The position numbers were made by a program, and so were the translations under genes. This document shows, piece by piece, positions 1 to 5,812 of a stretch of 5,812 nt of DNA; the first letter of the stretch is position 1; each line of letters begins with the position of its first letter. Below the pieces are notes generated by a model. The model saw nothing but the letters and a program-made list of their open reading frames with translations, made no database searches and was not told the DNA's origin. The stretch covers positions 1 to 5,812 of the forward strand of contig CAZKLS010000151.1 of assembly GCA_964553405.1 (NCBI GenBank), written 5' to 3'. The stretch comes from DATIRA01 sp964553405 (GTDB lineage Bacteria > Pseudomonadota > Gammaproteobacteria > Steroidobacterales > Steroidobacteraceae).

Positions 1-791
1 CAGGCCGCCTACGAGTTCGTCTGGTACGAGTTCTGCGACTGGTACCTGGAGCTCTGCAAACCGGTGCTGCAGGGAGCCGATGTCGATGCGGCGCTCAAGC
101 GCGGCGCGCGACGTACGCTGCTCGAGGTGCTGGAGGCGACGCTGCGCCTGCTGCATCCGTTCATGCCGTTCATCACCGAGGAAATCTGGCAGCGGGTCGG
201 GCGGCTCGCGGGCCGGACCGGCCCGAGCATCATGCTCGAGCCCTTCCCGGCAGCCGGGGATTTCGCCGCCGACGACGAGGCCGAACGCCAGGTGGCGGCG
301 CTGCAGTCGGTCGTGCTCGGCATACGCCAGATCCGTGGCGAGCTCGACGTGCCCCCGTCCCGGGCGACGCCTGTGTTCGTGCGCAGCGAGCGGCCCGGCG
401 ACGCCGAGGCGATTGCAGCCCTCTCCGCCGTGATCTGCAGGGTCGCGAGCCTCGAATCCGTGACCGTCGTCGATTCCGAGGCGGAACTCCCGCCCTGCGC
501 GATCGCGCTGATCGAGGGACGAACGGTTCTGGCGCCATTCTCACGCCTGGTGGACGACTTCGGCGCAGAGATCACGCGACTCGAGAAGCGCCTGGCGCGT
601 GCCGAGCAGGACCGCGGCAAGTCGGCGGCCAAGCTCGGCAACCAGAGCTTCGTCGCCAACGCGCCGCAGGAGGTGGTCGAGAAGGAACGTGGCCGGATCA
701 GCGAGCTCGACCAGCAGATCGAGCAGCTCTCGGAACAGATGCGCCGGCTCGACGCGGCCCGCTCCGCGAGCCCGGCGGGGGCCCAGGGATC

Positions 792-795
<4 letters not shown>
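1..795 (+). CDS. valS: Valyl-tRNA synthetase, C-terminal part (5' end outside window)
   Basis: The last 264 residues of valyl-tRNA synthetase, the cytoplasmic enzyme that charges tRNA-Val with valine. The reading frame is open from base 1 and ends at TGA 793-795; the N-terminal Rossmann catalytic and editing domains lie upstream of the window. The fragment opens with the class I anticodon-binding helical domain: the stretch YEFVWYEFCDWYLEL near the start, followed by LLHPFMPFITEEIWQ at about fragment residues 50-64, is typical of ValRS. Fragment residues of about 184-253 form a charged, heptad-like coiled coil (EITRLEKRLARAEQ, then SELDQQIEQLSEQMRRL) containing the segment KLGNQSFVANAPQEVV. 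This is the C-terminal tRNA-contacting arm that distinguishes ValRS from IleRS and LeuRS. The stop codon overlaps the start of the downstream moxR-like gene by four bases. No frameshift or truncation is visible at the 3' end. Identification is near certain. Confidence 0.97.
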
Positions 796-1757
<962 letters not shown>

Positions 1758-1785
1758 CGCCGCCGCCGGCGCTGCGCGGACGCCG

Positions 1786-1791
1786 AAGGGA
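1786..1791 (+). promoter_or_regulatory. Shine-Dalgarno for the DUF58 gene
   Basis: AAGGGA sits nine bases before the ATG at 1801, in the 43-base gap after the MoxR stop. It supports 1801 as the true start. The rest of this short gap is GC-rich, with no evident promoter or terminator, so the gene probably shares a transcript with its upstream neighbour. Confidence 0.6.
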
Positions 1792-1800
1792 CCCACCCTG

Positions 1801-2781
1801 ATGCGCAGTTTCCTCGCGCGAATCCGCTCCCGGCTCGTGGCACGCAGCCGCGTCTGGCTCAGGCAGCGGCAGGGCCCCGACCTCGACCCGGTGCGGCTCG
1901 GCCGACGCCGCATCTACATCCTGCCCACCCCGCTCGGCGTGGCCTACGCGGCGATGCTGTTCGCGATGCTGGCCGGCGGCATGAACTACAACAACAACCT
2001 CGGCCTGGCGCTGACCTTCCTGCTGGCAAGCCTCGCGCTCGTGACCATGCATCATTGCCACGGCAACCTGACGGGCCTCGTGGTCCGGCTGCTCGGCACG
2101 GACCCCGGGTTCGCGGGGCAGACCGTGGCATTCGAACTGCTGCTCGACAACGCGGCGGCCGTGACGCGCCCGCGGATCGAGTTGTCCGCGGACTCGGCGA
2201 CACCGGTCGTCACCGACGTGCCTGCCCGCAGCACCGCGAGCTGCCGGCTCGAGCTTCCAGCCGAACGCCGCGGCCGCATCCCGCTGCGCCGCCTGGTCGT
2301 CGCGACCAGCCACCCGCTTGGACTGTTCCGGGCCTGGGCCGTGGTGCACGCGGACTACCACGCGCTCGCCTGGCCGCGCCCCGCGCCGAGGGGCCTCACG
2401 CCTCCGGGGGTCGAGACGGACACCGGCGGCGCGCAGGAGCGTGACCCGGGCGAGGAGGACTTTGCCGGCCTGCGCGCCTACCAGAGCGGCGACGGACTGC
2501 GCCGGATCGCCTGGAAGGCTTACGCGCGGGGCCAGGGACTGCACACCAAGCAGTACGCGGGCACCGACGTGGTGTCCTACGTCTTCGACTGGGACAGGCT
2601 CGAGGGCATGGACGTCGAGGCGCGACTCTCACAGCTGTGCCGCTGGGTGGTCGACGCGCACGATCGCGGCGACGCGTTCGGACTGCGGCTGCCGGGCACG
2701 GACATCGGCGCCAATCTCGGCGAGGCACACCGCCAGCATTGCCTCGCCGCGCTGGCGCAGTTCCGCGGGGATGCGCGATGA
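1801..2781 (+). CDS. DUF58 domain membrane protein, partner of MoxR and TgpA
   Basis: A 326-residue DUF58 protein, probably an inner-membrane adaptor for the MoxR ATPase encoded just upstream. An Arg-rich cytoplasmic N-terminus (about residues 1-37) is followed by two hydrophobic helices at about 44-60 and 66-84, separated by the short loop NYNNN. A beta-rich region (about 90-195) then ends with HPLGLFRAW (171-179). The DUF58 signature lies at 217-243 (GEEDFAGLRAYQSGD followed by RRIAWKAYAR), matching the family pattern LRxYxxGDxxRxIxWKxxAR. The C-terminal part, DWDRLEG (263-269) onward, occupies the place where VWA-like DUF58 proteins carry a DxSxS metal site; here that motif is not intact. 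The ATG at 1801 has a good Shine-Dalgarno. The stop overlaps the tgpA-like start as ATGA (2778-2781), suggesting coupled translation. Exact biochemical activity is not known for this family; membership is secure. Confidence 0.93.
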   Translation: MRSFLARIRSRLVARSRVWLRQRQGPDLDPVRLGRRRIYILPTPLGVAYAAMLFAMLAGGMNYNNNLGLALTFLLASLALVTMHHCHGNLTGLVVRLLGTDPGFAGQTVAFELLLDNAAAVTRPRIELSADSATPVVTDVPARSTASCRLELPAERRGRIPLRRLVVATSHPLGLFRAWAVVHADYHALAWPRPAPRGLTPPGVETDTGGAQERDPGEEDFAGLRAYQSGDGLRRIAWKAYARGQGLHTKQYAGTDVVSYVFDWDRLEGMDVEARLSQLCRWVVDAHDRGDAFGLRLPGTDIGANLGEAHRQHCLAALAQFRGDAR

Positions 2782-4733
2782 AGCCCCGGGCGCAGAACGG
2801 GCCCGATGCGCTGGCCTGGGCGCTGGGCGCGCTCGGCGCGGCGACGCTGGCCCACCTGCTGCACATCCCGGCGTGGGTGACGCTGATGCTGGTCGCGACC
2901 GCGTCGTGGCGCGTGACCGCCGGGCAGCGCGGGTGGCCACTCCCGCCGAAGTGGCTGCTCGTGGTGATGACCGTCGCTGCGACGCTGGCGATCCTCGCCA
3001 CGTACCGCACGCTGAACGGGATCGAGGCGGGAACGAGCTTCCTGGTGCTGATGGCGACGGTAAAGCTGCTCGAGACCCGCACCGGCCGCGACCTGACGGT
3101 GCTGATCTTCATCGCGTACTTCCTGCTGTTCGCGGCGCTGCTGCGCGACCAGAGCCTGCCGCAGCTGCCTCTGCTGCTGGCCGGCGCATTCGCGAGCACC
3201 GCTGCATTGATGCGCGTCCACGCAGGCCGGGCCGCGGCGTCTACCGGCCAGCTGCTGGGCCGCAGCGCGCTGCTGCTCGCCCAGGCCGCGCCGCTCGCGC
3301 TGCTGCTGTTCCTGCTGTTTCCGCGCCTGCCGGGACCTTTCTGGGGAATCCACGCGGGCGAGAGCGGCCGGACCGGTCTCGACGACCAGATGACGCCGGG
3401 CGACGTGTCGGACCTGACGGCCTCGGGCGAGGTCGCTTTCAGGGTCCGCTTCTCCGGCCCGATGCCCGAGCCCGCGCAGCGCTACTGGCGCGGACCGGTG
3501 CTGCACGAGTTCGACGGCCGCTCCTGGCGACGCACGCGCGCGCAGGCCTTCCCCGAGCAGCAGGTGGAGTTCGGCGGCGAACCGATCGACTACCAGATCA
3601 CGCTCGAGCCGCACGACCGGCGCTGGGTGCTCGGCCTGGACATGCCCGCGGACTGGCCCCGGCAGGAGGTGTTCCAGTCCTATGACTTCCAGCTCCTCTC
3701 GGCCCGTACGCTCGGCGAGGTGGCGTCGTTCCGCCTGCGCTCGTATCCGCTCTACCGGGCCGGCGCCGAGCTTCCGGCCTCGCTGCGCCGCAAGGCCCTC
3801 AGCCTGCCCCCGGATGGCAACCCGCGTTCCGTTGCCCTCGGGCGGGAACTCGCCGCCCGGCACGACTCGAGCGAAGCGGTCGTCCGGGCAATGCTCGCGA
3901 TGTTCCGCGAGCAGCCCTTCGTCTACACGATGCAGCCGCCACGGCTCGCGGACAACGCGATGGACGAGTTCCTGTTCGAAACCCGCAAGGGTTTCTGCGA
4001 GCACTACGCGTCGGCGTTCACGCTGGTGATGCGCGCCGCCGGCATCCCCGCGCGCGTCGTGACCGGATACCAGGGCGGGGAGTACAACCCGATCGGCGGT
4101 TACCTGATCGTCCGGCAGTCCGACGCGCACGCGTGGAGCGAAGTCTGGGTCGCGGGCAACGGCTGGGTGCGCATCGACCCGACGGCCGCGGTCGCGCCCG
4201 AGCGCATCGAGCAGGGCCTGATCCGGGCCGTTGCGGAGACCGAGCCCGTGCCGGGCCGCCTGCGCGATGCCAGCGCGGCCTGGATGCAGGTCGAGCTCGC
4301 CTGGGACGCCGTGAACGACTTCTGGAACGAGCGCATCGTCCGCTTCAATGCCGCGCAACAGCTCGGGCTCCTCGAGCGACTCGGCGTCCCCGACCCCGAC
4401 TGGCGCGCGCTCGGCCTCGGCCTGGCCGCAAGCGTCGCCGCGTTCGCGCTGGCGCTGTCGCTGTACCTGCACTGGCGGTTCCGCGAACCGCCGCGCGACT
4501 GGCCCGCCCGGCTGCACGCGGAGACCACCCGTCGGCTGCGCAGACGGGGGCTCGTGCCGGCCGCTGCTGAGGGCCCGGTCGCGTTCCTCGAACGGGCGGC
4601 CGCGAGCTGTCCGGACCTCGCGGGCGAGATCGCCGAGATCAGTGCCGTTTACGCCGCGCTGCGCTACGGGCCCGAGCCGCGCGAGGGCGACCTGCGCCGG
4701 CTCAAGTTCCTGGTGAACCGCCTGCGCACCTGA
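2778..4733 (+). CDS. tgpA: TgpA-type membrane transglutaminase-like protein (DUF3488 / transglutaminase core / DUF4129)
   Basis: A 651-residue inner-membrane protein resembling Pseudomonas aeruginosa TgpA (about 668 residues). The N-terminal DUF3488-like part has roughly six or seven hydrophobic segments (about 11-29, 31-45, 58-76, 86-97, 107-123, 128-145, 163-182). A soluble domain of about 185-543, expected in the periplasm, contains the transglutaminase/papain-like core with C407 in GFCEHYAS, H451 in DAHAWSEVW and D467 in RIDPTA. The Cys-His-Asp spacing (44 and 16 residues) equals that I recall for the TgpA triad C404-H448-D464. A last membrane helix lies at about 545-564, followed by a cytoplasmic DUF4129-like tail (RRRGL near 588, AALRYG near 626). 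The start at ATG 2778 overlaps the DUF58 stop (ATGA), with GGGGA at 2767-2771 six bases upstream; the frame is open further 5' only because of high GC. TgpA is reported to be needed for viability in P. aeruginosa, but its natural substrate is unknown to me. A protease or crosslinking activity are both possible. Confidence 0.94.
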   Translation: MKPRAQNGPDALAWALGALGAATLAHLLHIPAWVTLMLVATASWRVTAGQRGWPLPPKWLLVVMTVAATLAILATYRTLNGIEAGTSFLVLMATVKLLETRTGRDLTVLIFIAYFLLFAALLRDQSLPQLPLLLAGAFASTAALMRVHAGRAAASTGQLLGRSALLLAQAAPLALLLFLLFPRLPGPFWGIHAGESGRTGLDDQMTPGDVSDLTASGEVAFRVRFSGPMPEPAQRYWRGPVLHEFDGRSWRRTRAQAFPEQQVEFGGEPIDYQITLEPHDRRWVLGLDMPADWPRQEVFQSYDFQLLSARTLGEVASFRLRSYPLYRAGAELPASLRRKALSLPPDGNPRSVALGRELAARHDSSEAVVRAMLAMFREQPFVYTMQPPRLADNAMDEFLFETRKGFCEHYASAFTLVMRAAGIPARVVTGYQGGEYNPIGGYLIVRQSDAHAWSEVWVAGNGWVRIDPTAAVAPERIEQGLIRAVAETEPVPGRLRDASAAWMQVELAWDAVNDFWNERIVRFNAAQQLGLLERLGVPDPDWRALGLGLAASVAAFALALSLYLHWRFREPPRDWPARLHAETTRRLRRRGLVPAAAEGPVAFLERAAASCPDLAGEIAEISAVYAALRYGPEPREGDLRRLKFLVNRLRT

Positions 4734-4796
4734 CAGCGTCGGGCCCGGCAGGCTCGGTTATGCTAGCGACTCGAACATCAGGGGAAGGTGAGAATC
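4734..4796 (+). promoter_or_regulatory. Intergenic gap with possible promoter for the ACBP-peptidase pair
   Basis: This 63-base gap is the longest non-coding stretch in the window. TATGCT at 4759-4764 (within GGTTATGCTAGC) matches four of six bases of the sigma-70 -10 consensus and would put a transcription start near 4771, about 25 bases before the ACBP start. At the ideal 17-base spacing, the -35 position (4736-4741, GCGTCG) is poor. CTGACA at 4730-4735 resembles a -35 but is 23 bases away, which is too far. A GGGCCC palindrome at 4741-4746 has no loop or T-run, so I do not call a terminator. The promoter call rests on one weak box plus the gap itself. Confidence 0.35.
4781..4791 (+). promoter_or_regulatory. 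Strong Shine-Dalgarno for the ACBP gene
   Basis: GGGGAAGGTGA is complementary over most of its length to the 16S rRNA 3' end and lies five bases before ATG 4797. It decides the start: the in-frame GTG at 4788 falls inside this element and so is unlikely to be used. It is the best ribosome-binding site in the window and suggests efficient, independent translation. Confidence 0.75.
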
Positions 4797-5060
4797 ATGT
4801 CTGAGCTGGAAACGAAATTCGCGAAGGCCTCCGCGGACGCACAGAACCTGAAGACGCGTCCGGCCGACGAGGACATGCTGCGGATGTACGCGCTGTACAA
4901 GCAGGCCACGACCGGGGACGCCTCCGGCGACAGGCCGGGCGCCTTCGACTTCGTCGGACGTGCCAAGTACGACGCATGGGCACGGCTCAAGGGGACCGAC
5001 AAGGACAAGGCGATGAAGTCCTACGTGGACCTGGTGGAGCGCCTGAAGAAGATCGGCTGA
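4797..5060 (+). CDS. Acyl-CoA-binding protein (ACBP family)
   Basis: An 87-residue acyl-CoA-binding protein, the usual size for the stand-alone four-helix bundle that holds medium- and long-chain acyl-CoA esters in the cytoplasm. The family signature YALYKQATTGD is at 31-41, followed by ERPG-like DRPGAFDF (45-52) and RAKYDAWARLKG (55-66). Aligned from memory to bovine ACBP with an offset of three, the ligand-contact residues are all kept: Y31, Y34, K35, K57 and Y76 (bovine Y28, Y31, K32, K54, Y73). The tryptophan after the last lysine is replaced by Y58. No signal peptide or membrane segment is present. The start is ATG 4797 because of the Shine-Dalgarno at 4781-4791. The gene is six bases upstream of, and in the same frame as, an MtfA-type peptidase gene, so the two probably share a transcript. 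Its likely role is buffering or delivery of acyl-CoA for lipid metabolism; the actual pathway partner cannot be read from this window. Confidence 0.95.
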   Translation: MSELETKFAKASADAQNLKTRPADEDMLRMYALYKQATTGDASGDRPGAFDFVGRAKYDAWARLKGTDKDKAMKSYVDLVERLKKIG

Positions 5061-5066
5061 GTCGCG

Positions 5067-5812
5067 GTGCTCGCCGCCCTCGCGATCGCGCTCGTCGCCG
5101 TCGCCGTACTGGGCTGGCTGATCCTCGATCCCGTGCTGAAGCATCGGCGGCGCGAGGCGGCGCGACGCAGGCCCCTGCCGCCCGGCGTGCTCGCCTCGAT
5201 CGAGCGCAACGTGCCGGCGCTTGCCCGGCTTCCCGAGCGGCTGAGGCGGCGGCTCGACGGGCTGGTCAATGCGTTCCTCGCCGAAAAGCAGTTCGTCGGC
5301 TGCAACGGGCTCGCGATCACCGAAGAGATCCGTGCGACGATCGCCGCGCAGGCCTGCCTGCTGATCCTCGGCCGGCCGGGAAGCCTGTACGACGAGCTGC
5401 ATTCGATCCTGGTCTACCCCACGCCATTCTGGGTGGACGAGGAGGTCGAGGACGAGGCCGGCGTCGTGAGCCGGCACCGGCGCGTGCTCTCCGGCCAGGC
5501 ATGGGACTCCAGCCGCATCATCCTCTCGTGGGAGGACATCGCCGAGACGGCCGCGTACCCGGGCGCCGGCTACAACCTCGTGCTGCACGAGTTCGCGCAT
5601 TACCTGGACGCGGAGGGCCGCGGGCTCGCGCCGGCATCCGAGGGGGTGGCGCCGCAGACGCTGGATCGCTGGGCCGCGGCGCTCGGCGAGGAATTCGAGT
5701 TGATGCTCGATGCGCTGGAGCGCGGCGAGCACACCTTCCTCGATCCCTACGCCGCCGAGGACGAGGCGGAGTTCTTCGCGGTCGCGACCGAGGAATACCT
5801 GGAGCGGCCCGA
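5067..5812 (+). CDS. MtfA-type (M90 family) zinc metallopeptidase, membrane-anchored; 3' end outside window
   Basis: The frame stays open from GTG 5067 to the window end, giving 248 complete codons without a stop; Escherichia coli MtfA has about 265 residues, so little is missing. The start is the first possible codon after the in-frame ACBP stop at 5058-5060. No good Shine-Dalgarno is seen (GAAGAAGA at 5045-5052 is distant), so translation may be coupled to ACBP. Residues of about 2-20 are a hydrophobic helix (ALAIALVAVAVLGWLIL) followed by a basic stretch, KHRRREAARRR, predicting a signal anchor with the enzyme domain in the cytoplasm. The peptidase domain resembles MtfA: ILVYPTPFWVDEE, the VLSGQAWDSSRIILSW segment, and the zinc motif HEFAHYLD (H174, E175, H178). 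A candidate third zinc ligand is E235 in YAAEDEAEFFAV, 61 residues after the first histidine, much as in MtfA. E. coli MtfA binds the Mlc repressor and has aminopeptidase activity; whether that function applies here is unknown. Confidence 0.9.
   Translation, partial: MLAALAIALVAVAVLGWLILDPVLKHRRREAARRRPLPPGVLASIERNVPALARLPERLRRRLDGLVNAFLAEKQFVGCNGLAITEEIRATIAAQACLLILGRPGSLYDELHSILVYPTPFWVDEEVEDEAGVVSRHRRVLSGQAWDSSRIILSWEDIAETAAYPGAGYNLVLHEFAHYLDAEGRGLAPASEGVAPQTLDRWAAALGEEFELMLDALERGEHTFLDPYAAEDEAEFFAVATEEYLERP

Noticed and set aside
2637..2777. A 47-residue N-terminal extension of the TgpA-like protein
   Set aside because: The added residues are Arg-rich and lie wholly within the DUF58 gene. 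The ATG at 2778 has a nearby GGGGA and a standard ATGA overlap, and gives the normal N-terminal membrane helix.
3120..3320. Repeated CTGCTG-type runs resembling a simple repeat
   Set aside because: They encode leucines in membrane helices of the TgpA-like protein and are interrupted by other codons, so they reflect codon bias rather than a repeat element.
2318..3685. A 455-codon + strand frame bridging the DUF58 and tgpA genes
   Set aside because: Its product is Arg/Ala/Pro-rich and without motifs, while the other two frames encode proteins with intact family signatures through the same bases.
2577..4517. A 646-codon open frame on the minus strand antisense to the DUF58 and tgpA genes
   Set aside because: Low-complexity Arg/Gln/Glu-rich composition with no motifs, and it lies opposite a confidently identified transglutaminase gene. 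It is a GC-driven shadow.
4736..4752. Possible terminator around the GGGCCC palindrome after the tgpA-like gene
   Set aside because: The inverted repeat has no loop at its centre and is not followed by a T-run, so it does not look like an intrinsic terminator.
4758..5732. A 324-codon minus-strand open frame spanning both the ACBP and peptidase genes
   Set aside because: It covers two unrelated + strand genes and their junction and has no recognisable domain, so it is best explained as a shadow frame.

Overview
This is a strongly GC-rich (roughly 70% by eye), densely packed chromosomal segment in which all five genes are on the + strand. The protein families point to a proteobacterium, most likely a GC-rich gammaproteobacterium (Xanthomonadales, Nevskiales or Chromatiales-like). 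The clues are a MoxR-DUF58-TgpA gene trio of the Pseudomonas type, a bacterial acyl-CoA-binding protein and an MtfA-type peptidase. The genus cannot be fixed from the sequence alone.

Layout: (1) bases 1-795 hold the 3' end of valS (valyl-tRNA synthetase), ending in its C-terminal coiled coil. (2) Bases 792-1757 encode a MoxR-family AAA+ ATPase whose GTG start overlaps the valS stop by four bases. (3) Bases 1801-2781 encode a two-helix membrane DUF58 protein with its own Shine-Dalgarno. (4) Bases 2778-4733 encode a TgpA-type membrane transglutaminase-like protein with an intact Cys-His-Asp triad, overlapping the DUF58 gene by ATGA. (5) A 63-base gap carries a -10-like element and a strong Shine-Dalgarno. 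(6) Bases 4797-5060 encode an 87-residue acyl-CoA-binding protein with all main ligand-contact residues. (7) From 5067 to the end of the window runs the start of a membrane-anchored MtfA-type (M90) zinc peptidase, cut by the window edge before its C-terminus.

The middle three genes form a recognised functional unit. The MoxR ATPase is thought to act as a chaperone or remodelling motor, the DUF58 protein as its membrane adaptor, and TgpA as an inner-membrane protein with a periplasmic transglutaminase-like domain. The stop/start overlaps suggest they are translated as one operon, apparently reading on from valS. The ACBP and peptidase genes probably form a second transcription unit, because they follow the only gap that looks like a promoter.

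I saw no tRNA or rRNA, CRISPR array, insertion sequence, phage gene or attachment site. The region looks like ordinary core genome. Nothing in it is clearly a new biological system. The points most worth checking are the coupling of valS to the envelope operon, the degenerate metal site in the DUF58 protein, the N-terminal membrane anchor on the peptidase, and the in-frame, 6-base junction between ACBP and the peptidase.
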